Shown here piece by piece: positions 22,212-34,225 of a DNA stretch of 64,000 nucleotides. Numbering within the stretch: the stretch's first letter is position 1; each line of letters begins with the position of its first letter. Source of the DNA: Auriscalpium vulgare (taxonomy: Eukaryota; Basidiomycota; Agaricomycetes; Russulales; Auriscalpiaceae). A model generated the notes under the pieces. The model did not search any database and was not told the DNA's origin. It worked only from the letters and a program-made list of their open reading frames with translations. Location of the stretch: the NCBI GenBank assembly GCA_019915015.1, contig JAHBBC010000008.1:620001-684000 (forward strand). Reading direction: 5' to 3'. A program made the position numbers and the translations under genes.

Positions 22212-23422
22212 CTACGAGTAACCGTCCAGACACCTAGAATACGGTAAGACTATAGCAGTCATATGGGAGCCACACGCGATAGCCCCACGCTGTCCCTTGT
22301 GATAATACCGAGTTGTACCGTGGCCGTGTGAGCGACCGTGCACAAGATGGCGGCCCGTGAAGTCGATCATATCCACACCAGTGTTCTGCTCTTCCATGCT
22401 GGTCAAGGCAGGGAATGTCATCCTCCCCAAAACGTCCGTGTCGGGCGTGTATGCATTGTATAGCTGCAAGGTTTGGAGTGACTTTGCTGCGACGCCGAGG
22501 ATTGCATGCTCAAGGGTGCGCTCCCATTGGGTCTTGGAGCACTGGCCCTCGTCAGTGACGTGGCCGACGCCGAGGCGCAGCTCGGTGAGGGTCTGGAGGA
22601 TATTGCGGAAGCCGGGCAGTTCGTAGAACTTGTGGGATACAGGAGCGAGGTGCTCGAGTGTGAGCGAACGAATGGGCGGTGTCGCGTGCGCATATGCGCG
22701 TGCCATCGCCTCGAGTAGGGCGGGTTGCAGCTTTGTGTCGCTTTCAGAGGGATTGAAGGCGATGAGGAGCGTGTGCAAAGAAGTAAGCGCGGACAGAAGA
22801 GCAAATGCTTCTACCAGGGGCTCCCATGCGTCGTGATCGAGGGGAGTTCTGTCTGACGATTTGTGACGATCAGGATTCTCCCTGATCTCAGAGAAAGATG
22901 TAATGCGCACCGGGATAAAGATGGCGTTTAAAGCAGTGGGCATTCCTGCACCCAAGCACTCGAACATGCCGCGCGAGATCAGCCCGCTTCACCAAGTCGC
23001 GGAAGTGCTCTGCGCTCGCCCGTGTACCGGTCACAGTGACGCGGGAAAAGGCGCGAGGGGTGGCGGCAGCACAAGCAGTCTTGTTGATCAGTCGGTAGGC
23101 CCGAAAATCTGAGGGGTCGTCCGTGTCGTTGTTGTCAAGGATGGCGCTCCACATCTCTAGGGGCAGCTCCGGGGCGACAGGACGGACTCCGATATTCCTG
23201 TCAGAGAAGTCAGCGGTAGAACGACAAGGCCCAGGCAAAGGCGTACTTCTTGGCCGCACGGGTGAGCATCCGGTGGCCAGATGAATCCTCGACCGCGCCT
23301 TTGCCAGCGGAATTGCGAGAGGGCTTCTTGTTGGAGGCGGAGCGAGTGACGCGAGAGGTAGCAGAGGGCGCTGCAACGCCGCCGGGGCCACGCTTCTTTC
23401 CCTTGGTCACTTTCTTCCTCAT
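22212..23422 (-). CDS. F-box protein, copy B, with basic N-terminal exon
   Basis: Three exons (23422-23247, 23197-22911, 22852-22212), with introns of 49 and 58 nt, give 367 residues. Exon 1 is Lys/Arg-rich (MRKKVTKGKKRGPGG, then SASNKKPSR), a likely nuclear signal; exon 2 carries the F-box (VAPELPLEMWSAILDNNDTD); exon 3 the Leu-rich substrate-recognition part. Exons 2 and 3 match copy A (6466-7449), including intron position and the 641-nt length of the last exon. F-box proteins of this type act in SCF ubiquitin ligases. The first ATG in frame is at 23422; the frame is open further upstream without ATG. No breaks are seen. Confidence 0.75.
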
Positions 23423-23784
23423 TACAGATGGAACCGGTGAGTTGTCTTGAGGGTCGTCGTTGCAAGGCAAGGACGATTGCTATGGTAAGCAGAGCGGATG
23501 ACACCTACCGTCTCTATTGAGTTGTCCCCATTTATATTGAGTCGTTCTAACTTGCAGCGTTCCAAGATCTGGAAAGCGCTGCGTGAAGTGTGGCATCGAC
23601 ACGCATTTGAACCTAGCCCGTCCTTTAAGTACCTTGACAGCCACTACCGCACAAGGGCACCACCCAAGTCGCAGCCACGCGCCGACGTACATCGGAAACC
23701 AAATGTGATTCCGATGTTCACAGCTAAGCCATGAGACACTGACACCACACTACATTACCTACTGCACCATGTAAATAGGACAGA

Positions 23785-25188
23785 CTACTCCGCCTTGGGC
23801 TCATCGTGGTCGCCTTCATCCCGAGGCATGGGTACAGCGGGTGTACGCATCACAGTGTAGCTTGTCGTGTGATAGACGTGTCGAATCCACCTGAACGGAC
23901 CTAATATGAAAGAATCCTTCCGGCCAACAAGGCGACACCGGAGCTTCCAGCTCGTCAGCGCCCTGCTCACCTCCGCAAACCTAGTCGCGACGACATCGAT
24001 GGGAGGCCGCATGCTCGGGTCTTCGTGGCACATGTCCGCAACGAGAAGCTCGAGCCATTCAAAACCATAGTATTTCTGGTGGGAACAGTGAGAACGCTTA
24101 TGTATGCGTACGAGATTCTCACCTGTATGAAATCTGTACGCAGCATGTTTCCGATGTAGTAGACGTCGGTCTGGAAGGGATTGTGGCGCGGTTTATTAAG
24201 ATAATCGCGAAATTCCGGTACAGACTTGTCGCCGCCACGGACAGCAACATCCACCGGAGTCCCGCATGCAGGATCGTAATAGCGGGACAAGCCAAAGTCG
24301 ATGAGGTAGTAGCGTGGAGGGCGCTGTGTGCGTGTGTACGACTTTGCGAACCAGTGAAAGTTCTTGGTGCGGTTCAATTTGACCGGGTGGAAGGAGTTCG
24401 GGTACATCCCGCTCGGATCGAGGACGATGTTTTGACCAGTGCAGTCTCTGCGCGCGGTCTAAATTATTCGTTCAACACATCGAATAACGCTTACCTGTGA
24501 GCGATGTGAAGCTCGTGCATTAATGCAATGCCCTGGAATAGATATAGATGACAATCGGTGCCCTCAGATGAAATAACGCACCTCGATTATCTGAGTGGCG
24601 AACGCCACGAACTCTCCGAACGTCCGAAATCGAGGATTGTCGTACGGGCGCATTCTTTGAATGACGAGGAGAGTCAATTGACTCTCCTCTAGGCGTATTG
24701 TGTCCATGAGGCGGATGCAGTGATTCTTGGGTTTCTCCCTGTACTGCTCCGAGGAGAACAGCCTCAACGTGGCAAGTTCCTCGCCCGTGTCCCTGTCATG
24801 CATCCGTTTGAGCATAACCTGCTTCCCATCCGACATACGTGTGGCATCCATGACGTGCGGAGACTGCGAGGGTCAGTTGCGTGAATTATGATGTTCTGAG
24901 GCCACTCACCACCCGGGTGGCTTGCCAATCCTCGAACCAGCTGCGCGGCAGATTCCACCGAGGCTGAGAAAACTTCCAATCCTTACGATAGCGAGGGCGA
25001 AGCATGTAACCAGCTGCCTCTATTTGCTTCTGATGCTGGGTCCAGTAGCGTTCACCAGGTCCACGGTGCCCAGGGTCTGCCATCATGCGATTGTACAAAG
25101 CGAGTTGGTGTTGTTGTCGCAAGGCAATCATGCGTGCCATTTCATCTTGATCGGCTTCAGTGACTGACGTTGGGGGTACGAGGGACAT
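23785..25188 (-). CDS. kinase-like protein K1 (agaricomycete expanded family)
   Basis: Five exons (25188-24910, 24863-24582, 24532-24495, 24447-24123, 24075-23785) give 404 residues with no breaks. Exon 1 encodes a family-specific domain (PGHRGPGERYW, AAGYMLRPRYRKDW, FEDWQ). Exon 2 is an N-lobe with Lys in KQVMLKRM but no glycine-rich loop. The tiny 38-nt exon 3 ends in the HR of HRD. Exon 4 has DCTGQN, then YYLIDFGLSRYYD (DFG) and an RGGDKSVPE loop. Exon 5 is the C-lobe and a family-specific tail (FRWIRHVY). The catalytic Lys, HRD Asp and DFG Asp are present, so activity is possible. The 38-nt exon 3 recurs in K3, K5 and K8, and exons 2 and 4 keep the same or nearly the same length (282-288 and 322-325 nt). 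The cellular role of the family is unknown. Confidence 0.85.
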
Positions 25189-25267
25189 GGGGGATCGAGG
25201 GAGACGCCACGGGACGCAGGTGTTATTTCAAGCTCTGGAAACAAAAGTGAGCGAGCGTCCATCACCA

Positions 25268-25660
25268 TCAGCCAGCCTACGCCCACCGCGCCCCCGTCGG
25301 GCCCGCCTGCGCCGGGGTGGCTTGCGCGCCCACCGGAGTCGCTCTCGTGGCACGTCTCGATGGTCGGCAGCTCGCGGAGAGGGCGCGACGCGGCGGAGGA
25401 CGCAGTCGCTGGTGACGGCGCGCAAAGCTCGCCGCCTTTGCCCCTCCCGCCACCGCAGCCGCGTGTGCGTACGAGCTCCGGGGACTGTCACCAGGCGCAG
25501 ATGCCAGCGGGGAAGAGGTTGAAGAAGTAGAGCGCTCGAGCGGCGTGGACAGGAGTGCGGTTTTGTATGATGGTTGCGCTGTGTGTATCGTGTGCGATAT
25601 AGCAATTGATCACACTACTTGGTTTGTGTGCATCGTCACCGCGTGGTTTGGCGTTGCGTG
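25268..25660 (-). repeat. inverted duplicate of the 3' end of the 40.4-kb gene
   Basis: This stretch reads in inverted orientation almost the same as 40240-40632, which covers the last-exon tail and 3' flank of the hypothetical gene at 40362-42143. It begins abruptly about 80 bp upstream of K1. At the other locus the same sequence lies upstream of K3, so the duplication involved a kinase flank and an inversion. The duplicate has no start codon and is not a gene. Confidence 0.75.
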
Positions 25661-25708
25661 TTGCGAGTTGCGAGTTGCGAGTTGCGAGTTGCGAGTTGCG
25701 AGTTGCGA
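25660..25708 (+). repeat. 7-bp minisatellite (GTTGCGA)x7
   Basis: Seven perfect head-to-tail heptamers, 23 bp before the 5' end of the LINE target duplication. The homologous place near 40240 has no array, so it expanded after the duplication. Confidence 0.85.
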
Positions 25709-25730
25709 TTTTGGTGGTTTGGCGTATACA

Positions 25731-25745
25731 AATATTATTGAGGGC
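25731..25745 (+). repeat. LINE 5' target-site duplication
   Basis: AATATTATTGAGGGC (15 bp), repeated exactly at 34016-34030 directly after the poly(A) tail. Confidence 0.9.
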
Positions 25746-26482
25746 GGGGGGCCCCTTGAACCTGAACCATGACCATGGCAGGTTTTCCCACGCTTGCGTG
25801 GAAGGGTTGAGCAGCGGACTGACATGGTGGACACTGTCCACCATCTGACGCGAGCTCATCGGATAGCAAATCCGGCCCCCCCATATGCTGTCGACCAGCG
25901 AAACCGAGCAGAGATCGCCCCGTACGTCGAGTACCGCCCGCACGGCAAATGCCACCATGTATGTACAGCACCACCTGCGAACGCCACTTTCACTAGACCC
26001 CTCCCGCCCACCCCCCCACCTACCACTGAACAAAAGCTGAGAGGCAAGCTAGACCGCTGCAACACGCGCACCCCCTCCCCCCCTCGTCTCCCCAACACCC
26101 CCTGCCGTTCTGCGAGCCCACCGCCCCGCGCCACTCGCCAGGCCAACAGCGCTAAACTTCGGCACGTCACGTGACACGCCCCTTTGTGCAACAAAGCACT
26201 CCTTCAATTTGACCCCGCTACCGGCAAACGTCACGAAAACAAAGCAAACAAGTACGCCCTTTCACCAGGGAGAACAACACCCCTTTGTCCCGCCACCACG
26301 CCCGCTGCCTCATGGCATCTCCCTCCCCGCCACTGAGCCACTCGGTGAAAGAGAAAGCCACCGACGCCCCCAACATAAAAGCCATTGCACTCGAGCACCA
26401 CACAGTCCCCCCATAACCCAACGACTACCTCAGTACCAACTCGACATCCACCCGTCACTCCTCATCCCTCTCCAAACGAACC

Positions 26483-28147
26483 ATGTCCTCCAACGCCCAC
26501 GCAAAAGCCCACTCCCGCGAGACGCGCCGAACGGCGGCAGGCCAAGGTTCCCCAGCTGCAGTGGCGGCTGAGTTGAGAGCGAAGAGGGCAAACAAGGAAG
26601 CCGCAGACGGTACGCCAAAGGAAGCGATGCAAATAAGACACGGAACTCACCAACCTCACGACAACAGACTCGAAGCCTAAACGCCCGGCGTACAGGAAGA
26701 TGGATACCTCGGAAGAGTCCTCCGCTGGAGAAGCTGGCCACACCCAGCAAGAGTACCACGGCGCCAACAACAGATTCTCCGCCCTCGACGAGGAGATGCC
26801 CGACGCTACAGACGACTCGTCTTACTCCACGCCACTCGGATCGCAGGACGGAGCGACTGACCCTCCACCCCCCCCGCAACCCTCCCACCAGGGGGACACC
26901 GCCACTCCTCCTCCTGCCGGAGACACTCACGAGACGCACACAGTCCCGGAGGACGCCCACAGGCCCACGCCACCCCCGCCGCCGCCTGCGGATCAGCCGC
27001 CGCCCGCCACCCCTCACATCCCCGAGACTACGCCCCACCCCCCTGCCCCTGACACGCACGGCCAAGCCCCTCACACCGGCCCCCCTCCACCCAAGAAGAA
27101 CCCGTCCAGGCTGGGGTCCCTCTCAGCGCGCCTAGCGGCCAAACAAGCCCATGCTGACACCATCCTCCCAACCTCTGCGTCCACGCTCGGGGCGTACCAC
27201 CCGGGCCCCTTCCCCTCGATTGAACGCGCTCACCCCCTCGCGATATATGATCGCACCCCCAACTCACAGTCGGAGGCATGGGAACGTATCCACAACCAGT
27301 CGAAGGACGGCTTCTCAACCTGCGTCGTCAGTATCTTTGATCTCATCCTCGAGAACACCGACTTCCACCCGATGATTATCTCCAAGGTGAAGACCGCTTT
27401 CAAGGAGCTCACAACGGAGGACGTCTCCGTTGCGGCACCTCGCAAAATTGACGACGATACCCTCCTCTCCCACGTCCTCTTCATCTATGACATATCCGAG
27501 CAGGCTGTCTCCACAATGCTCGCCCGCCGCATCGTCTCCTCTGATGCAATCACCTTTGAAGTACTCCCACTCTGGCAGCCCATCCCGTACCACCTCATCC
27601 CCCTGACCGGCTTTACGGAGGGGTCCGCACTCAAGATCGCATGCTTCGTCGCAGCTCAGTGGTCGACAGACGAAGCCATCCGCCGCCTAGGCGACATCAT
27701 CGACGTCGAGTCCCAGGACGGCAACACAACCATGACCCTCGACGAAGCATTCGAAATTCTTATGTCCGTCCACGTTGAGAAGGTGGATCTCCTCGTCCCG
27801 GGGGCTACGTCCGCTCCCGATACAACTGCCGCGCCGACACATCCTCCCTATCCGATGACCGCGACTGGTACCTACTCCACAACTTCGTCCAGAACGACAT
27901 CGCCTACGCCTCCGACCTCTACGGTACCGCTTTCATCGCCGACCCCATGACGTGCACGCTCTGCCACGGCACTGGTCACCACCGCAGCCTGTGCCCCTTC
28001 CCCCCGACTCAGGGCTGGCGAGGCCCGATCGGCTCCGACAACCCCCACCAGCTGAACAGCAAGGCGATACGCGACCGCGTCAAGGAGGACAAGGATGCGA
28101 AGCGTAGCGGCTATGTGCAGACCAAGAAACGGGGCCCGCGTTACTAG
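26483..28147 (+). CDS. LINE ORF1 gag-like protein (intron, one frameshift)
   Basis: The start is ATG 26483. A first block of 42 codons plus one base ends at a GTACGC donor; removing the 58-nt segment 26610-26667 (ends in CAACAG) joins it in frame to the long block 26668-27950. The N-half is Pro-rich; the middle holds a conserved gag-like domain (FDLILENTDFHPMI, LPLWQPIPYHLIPLTGF). The final part with the CCHC knuckle (CTLCHGTGHHRSLC) is in another frame and continues upstream through a DWYLLHNFV segment, so the break lies near the GGGGG run at about 27800 and looks like a one-base loss. The upstream frame ends in an ATGA overlap at 27947-27950. ORF1 proteins bind LINE RNA. The intron is suggested by frame continuity only. 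Confidence 0.7.
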
Positions 28148-28699
28148 AAGCCCATACGGATACGATGAGACGAGCCACATTATGTAATATTCTGCCTCCC
28201 TGACCTCCCCCTCCCCTTCGCACGAGCACCCGCAGATGTATGTACATACCATCACCGATACCCGCATACTACCCGCGACTAGGGCTCCCTTTTGATAAAT
28301 CACCCTGTACTATCTACTATTCAATCTAAGCCGATGGTGTCTACACTAAAAAGCTTCCGAGCGCGCGCTTCTTCGGGGACTTGCGCGGCAAACACTGGAA
28401 GCAAAGTACAACTAAACTAGGCTAACCACGAGGGACCTGGCCTAGGAAGAAACAAACCCAAACCCGCGCGCCCAAATATACTGACCGGAAACGGGACAGG
28501 AAAGCAAGCGGGTCCCTCACAGACTCGAAACGTGTCGGAAAACGGAGGCCTCTTTAGGCCAGGACTAGCCGTGCCGAGAGGCTGAAGCGAAGGGCTCTCT
28601 CGCGACGCGTCCCGGAAACGCCTCGCAAGATCCCCTAGCATGTGTCCGCTGCGGTCGCCAGTTATGCGACCCTCACCCGCCTAATTGTCGTAGGGCGGG

Positions 28700-31600
28700 A
28701 TGAGTAGAGCGACTCCTACAACCAATCCACCACACCATCTCACGGGCTTATTTCCGGCAAATGGTTCGACCCTCCCGGTCCGCGGAGGAGGGGACCCTCC
28801 AGCCGCCGAGGACCCTCCAGATGATGCGGACGGGGAGTACGGAGGCGGGCCTGCATTGACAGGGCAGGATATAATGGACGATATGTCCACGGACGAGATG
28901 TCCGCGCCGCGCAGGCGAAGAAGAGCGCGTAAGAGCCCCGGCCGCAGGTTCTATGCGAACATTAAAGTATCATCCTTTAATATGCACGGACGGAGATCAC
29001 CCACAATAAATCACAGTGACCTTAACAAATGGCCAGAACTAGCCAATCTCATACGCTCGAGCAAATCAGCAATCATAGGACTACAGGAGACTCACTTGAC
29101 TGACGACCACGTCAACTCACTGAGAGATATGTATCGCAACTCGTATGTAATACACAACTCGGCGGACCCGGACCGCCCCACGAGATCAGCGGGAGTAGCC
29201 TTCGTAGTAAACAAGGGCATGGTGAACACCGGCGAAATTACAACTCATGTCATAATTCCGGGCAGGGCCCTAGCAATGGTAATTAAGTGGCGAGAAGGCC
29301 AATCACTAACTCTCCTAAATGTGTACGCTCCGAACGACCCAAGCGAGCATCCGCCCTTCTGGGAAGCCATCACTGAGGAATGGAGTCGATTAGGACTTGC
29401 GAAGCCGGACTTCGTCCTAGGGGACCACAACATAGTAGAAGATGCTCTCGACAGAGCACCCGTCCGCTTCGACGATGAGCGAGCGGTGGAAGCCCTACGT
29501 GAACTCAGAGAAGCCTTTGACGTCCAGGACACGTGGAGACAAACGCACCCCAACACGAAGTTATACACACATAGACAGCCAAACCAGCAGATGGAGTACA
29601 TGCACGCAAGACTCGATAGAATCTATGTAGCCAGATCAAAAGCAAAATATGTCTTCGAATGGGGCATCATACACACCGGCCTGTCAGACCACGCAATGGT
29701 CTCCGTGAGATACGCACCCGAGGATGCGCCAGAAATCGGCCCCGGACGCTGGACCCTTCCGCTGTTCCTCCTGAACGACCCAGAAGTCATCCAGCCAGTT
29801 GTAGACCTAGGAATGACACTGCAAGAGAAAATAAGTGTGATCCAGGAAATAGGAAACGACGAAGACCGCGAGATACAGACCCTCTGGTCGGATTTCAAGA
29901 TGAAGATCATCAAAATAGCACGCGAAAGATCAAAGCTATCAAAGGGGAAAATGAAAGCAAGAATACTCAAATTGCGCAAAGAAATGGCGAACCTGCAACG
30001 ACACAGAGAGTTCACAAATGACCCCAGCCTCAGAGAGGAAGAAGCCCGCCACAAGAAAGAGATTGAATACCTAGAAAGGAAGCACAGCAAAAAAGCTAGA
30101 GACGTGAAACACGCCCAATGGACGCAGGATGGAGAATCAGTCAACAAATATTGGACTAAGATAAACAAGGAGAAATCACCGAGAGACATAACACTGAGGC
30201 TTAAAAAGCCAGACACAAACCCCCCGCAGTACGAGACGGACTCGAAGCGAATGGCGCAACTCGCAGAGGACTATCATAACTCCCTTCAAGACCTGGATAA
30301 ACCTATCCACTTAGCAGACAGGGCCAAACTTGAGGAGGTCTTAAACTCCATACCTGACGACCAGAAGTTCAACAAACCAGACGAATCCCCGCTAAACAAC
30401 CCTGTGAGCACAGCCGACGTTGCGGAAGCTCTGAAAACAGCAAAAAATGGGACAGCGACCGGAATGGACGGAATTCCATATGAGCTCTGGAAGAAACTAG
30501 ACGATCTTCACCGTGACGCCGAAAAACTGGAGAAACCATCCTTTGATATCCTGGCCACTATGACGGCGGTTTTCGTAAATATACAAAAATGGGGTGTCGC
30601 GGATAAGACAGACTTCACCCTAGGTTGGATGTGCCCAATATATAAGAAAAAGGACCGCACAGATATAGCAAATTACAGACCTATCACGTTGCTGAACACG
30701 GATTACAAGCTCCTAACAAAAGCCCTCGCAACGCAGCTGGCAAGCTCAATCAGCAATATGCTACACGAGGACCAAGCGGGTTTCGTACCCGGCAGATCGA
30801 TCGCAGACCAGACACGACTATCGCGAGCAATGATCAAGTTCGCAGAAGCCACGGAGAAAGATGGTGCCATCATCTGCCTCGACCAGGAGAAAGCGTACGA
30901 CAAAGTAGCACATGAGTACCTGTGGGCAGTCCTAGAGAAATTCAACGTACCCGAAGCATTCATCCGCACAATAAAGGCACTGTACAAGACAGCATACACC
31001 ACCGTCGCAATAAACGGTTTCCTCAGCTATGAAGGCTTCCGAGTTAGACGAGGAGTCCGTCAAGGCGACCCAATCTCATGCCTTCTCTTTGACCTAGCGA
31101 TAGAACCGTTAGCATGCCTCATAAGACAATCCCCGAACGTAGCGGGTTTTGAAATCCTGGGAGTGAACTCCCAGTAAAAGTGAGACTGTTCGCCGACGAC
31201 ACGGTGCTGTACCTGAACAGGACGGACCGCTTCGACGTAGTCATCCAAATAACAAGGCAGTGGTGCGCAGTTTCTGGAGCGAAATTCAATGAAGAAAAAA
31301 CAGAGATCATACCTATAGGAAGCCAGGAACACCGGAAAAAGGTAATCGAGGAACGAAAACTCACCGACCAAGACACCCCACTAGCAATATCAATTAAGAT
31401 TGCGAAAGATGGTCATCCGGTCCGCTCCCTTGGATCGTGGATAGGTAACAGAGTCGATGACGCAACGCCGTGGGAGCCAATCCTAGACAAAATCACCAAA
31501 GACCTCGAACGATGGGCAAAAGGGAAGCCCACCCTACTAGCGAAAAGACTGATCGTCCAGATGGTAATCGGAGGGCGCACCCAATACCTGTCAAAAGTCC

Positions 31601-33816
31601 AGGGCATGCCGACACACATCGAAAACACACTGATTAAAAAGATCAGAGAGTTCGTCTGGGAAGGAAGAACCTCCTCACCCCTTGCAATCGACTACCTCTA
31701 CCTCCCGAGGGAGAAAGGAGGCATAGGACTCCTCGACCTAAAAGCAAGAAATGAAGCCATCCATATCACTTGGCTAAAGTCGTACCTGGACTTTACGGAG
31801 AAACGCCCAACATGGGCCTTCGTCACCGATCTCCTCGTGAACAAATTGAAACCCAAAGACGCACCAGACTCAACAATCATCAATCCCTACCTCCAGTCAT
31901 GGAACGTCCCCTTATCTGGCTCCCGAGCAACAACAATGCTGTCAAAAGACATGAGCGAGATGCTCAAAACCGGAAGAAAATACAATACAAACTTCTCCGC
32001 ACTAAGACTCTCGAATGAGCTGAAGAACCAGATGCCCGCCTGGTACCACCTAGCCACGAAGTCGAAACGCACGATGCAAACAACAAAATGCCTGCAAGAA
32101 ACCCACGGAGTAGTCTCCGTCGCAGACCTTATAAAAGCAATGAACCGACTTACAGGCCTCGTAAACGGACGCCCGCATTACCACATGCGACGATGCGCCT
32201 GCAGAGACTGTGCCCGAGACCGGGCCAGAGGATGCGAAAACCCGCACGCATGCGCCGCCGAGGCGAGAAACCGGATAAACCTCATCCATCAGAAATTAAA
32301 CCCGTCTGATCCACCACCGCAGAACTCACTCACCCTGACAAGACACCGTAAACGCCAAAATCTACAGAACCTCGAACTTGATCGCGAAGTCAAATTTGAT
32401 CCCGCAACAACATGTAAAGCAAACCTGTCCGAATGTATAAGAATCTTCCAGTCCGATGACCCGGAATCCACGTCCCCCCCAACAAGACTGACGGGACCGC
32501 CGCCAGGTATAAACTTGCCAGACGAGCGGATAACAATCTACACAGATGGGTCATGCATTAACAACGGGAAAAAGAACGCACAATGCGGTAGCGGCGTATG
32601 GGTCGAAGACGACCACGAACTCAACCAGGCCTTCCGAGTTCCCGGCGACGCCCAGTCCAACCAAGTCGGAGAGCTTGTCGCAATAATAATTACCCTACAG
32701 AAAGTAGCAAACTACATCCCAGTCAGATTCAAAACCGACTCCAAATACGTAATAAACGGACTCACCAAATTCCTCCCAAAATACGAAGACATCGGATGGA
32801 TTGGCATTGCAAACGCAGAACTCTTTCAAGTGGCGGCCTTCCTGCTGAGACGACGATCAGCCCTGACGACCTTCCAGTGGGTGAAAGGCCACAGCGGAAT
32901 CGCAGGCAACGAAAATGCAGATGAAGAAGCGGGAAGAGGCGCACTAAAAGACACGCACGATGAACTGAACCTAAACATTGACGACGCGTACCGCCTACGA
33001 GGAGCAAAACTGGCTGCACTGACACAGGCAGAGGCCTACAAAGGTATAAGAGAGCGTGCTGACCCAAAGAGACACCCACCACGAGAGTCCACCCGTGTAA
33101 ACCTGGAACGCGCACGCTGCGCGGTCGAAGAATTCACAGGCGCCCTTGAAACAGACGCAGCCCTCTGGAAGAATACGTACCGCCCAGAAATAAAAAGACC
33201 TGTCCAACAGTTCCTATTCAAAACAATCCACAACATATATATGGTCGGGAGGAGATGGCGCCACTCTATGCCCGAACGGGCCCCCTGCCCACTCTGCGGC
33301 GATCTAGATGAAAGCATGGAACATATCCTGACCGAATGTCCGAACTCACCAGTAATGGATGCTATATGGAGAGCAGCAAAAGAGCTTTGGCCACACGGAG
33401 AGGACTTATGGCCGCAGATATCCTTTGCCGCAGTGATAGGATGTGGATCACTGGAAGTGCCGACCCCAGAAAACGAGGGACAAGAGGAAAGGGCGACGCG
33501 CGCTGCAAAATCACGCCTACTAAGGATTTTAATCTCCGAATCCGCTCACCTGATATGGGTACTGAGATGTGAACGAGTCATCCAGGAAAAGCAGATAACA
33601 ACTAGGGAAGCCCTAGCGCGATGGACCTTCAAAATAAACCAAAGACTGATTACGGACAAAATCCTGTCCTCGAGGAAACGCCGGTCAAAGAAAGCACGAT
33701 ACTCGACCACACTCACCTGGACGGGAACCCTCCGCGATGAACGCGACCTACCAGACGACTGGGCAGTAAACCCTGAGGTTTTAGTGGGTATACGGCCGCC
33801 CAGGGCTCCTATTTAA
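28700..33816 (+). CDS. LINE ORF2 polyprotein (endonuclease-RT-RNase H), one frameshift
   Basis: The first frame (28700-31177) has an AP endonuclease (SSFNMHGR, IIGLQETHLTDDH, DFVLGDHN, GLSDHAMVSV) and the front of the reverse transcriptase (MCPIYKKKDRTDIANYRPI, GFVPGRSI, ICLDQEKAYDKV, RRGVRQGDPISCLL). It stops at TAA 31175-31177. The next frame (to 33816) carries on with the RT core LFADDTVLYL, an RNase H domain (IYTDGSC, NQVGELVAI, FKTDSKYVI, VKGHSGIAGNENADEEA) and a zinc knuckle (CPLCGDLDESMEHILTEC). The break is at a CCC run near 31168-31173, consistent with one lost base, so as written the element would not make active RT. The frames would otherwise give about 1700 residues. Confidence 0.88.
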
Positions 33817-33985
33817 CGGAGTGACCAGGCGAACAACCGGAGTCCCACAGTCCCCGGAGCTTGCTCCGGAACTGCGTAATGCATTTTCTCCTCGGACCGG
33901 CATACTCACCCGGGTATGCCGCCTTAGCGTCCCGTCAGAGGTGCTCTGCTTTCGTAGCAAGCGCCAGATGGATCCTACGCTCGTC

Positions 33986-34015
<30 letters not shown>

Positions 34016-34020
<5 letters not shown>

Positions 34021-34030
34021 TATTGAGGGC
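34016..34030 (+). repeat. LINE 3' target-site duplication
   Basis: Exact copy of 25731-25745 directly after the poly(A) tract; its first two A residues merge with the tail. Confidence 0.9.
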
Positions 34031-34225
34031 CGACAATATTTGCGATTACTAATACTATGTATGTATGCACGCTGCCCCTACAGTGGGGTTTATCGTATGC
34101 GGTCGCGGCCCGCGCAGGGAAGCACACTCTTCGCGTTTCCCCAACTCATGAGTACTTGAGTCCCCCGGACCATCGACGACTTACTTACACTACTTACCAC
34201 CTCTCGTGAACAATTTTCTTCCGCC

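Larger units (their letters stand above)
25746..34015 (+). mobile_element. full-length LINE retrotransposon (Tad-like, with RNase H)
   Basis: This 8.27-kb element is flanked by a perfect 15-bp target duplication and ends in an uninterrupted A tract (from 33987). A 5' UTR of about 740 bp contains an ATGGTGGACA/TGTCCACCAT hairpin near 25825. It is followed by ORF1 (gag-like, CCHC) and ORF2 (AP endonuclease, reverse transcriptase, RNase H, C-terminal zinc knuckle). That domain set fits fungal Tad-clade LINEs. Each ORF carries one frame break at a homopolymer. The insertion is young by its long intact TSD and tail, and it separates K1 from T1. Confidence 0.93.

Noticed and set aside
25545..25848. 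Short frames translated from the heptamer repeat (CELRVAS repeats)
   Set aside because: Pure translation of a minisatellite; no start context or conservation.
27947..27950. ATGA overlap in LINE ORF1 as a stop-restart signal
   Set aside because: The conserved residues of the zinc-knuckle frame begin well upstream of this ATG, so a plain frameshift explains it better.
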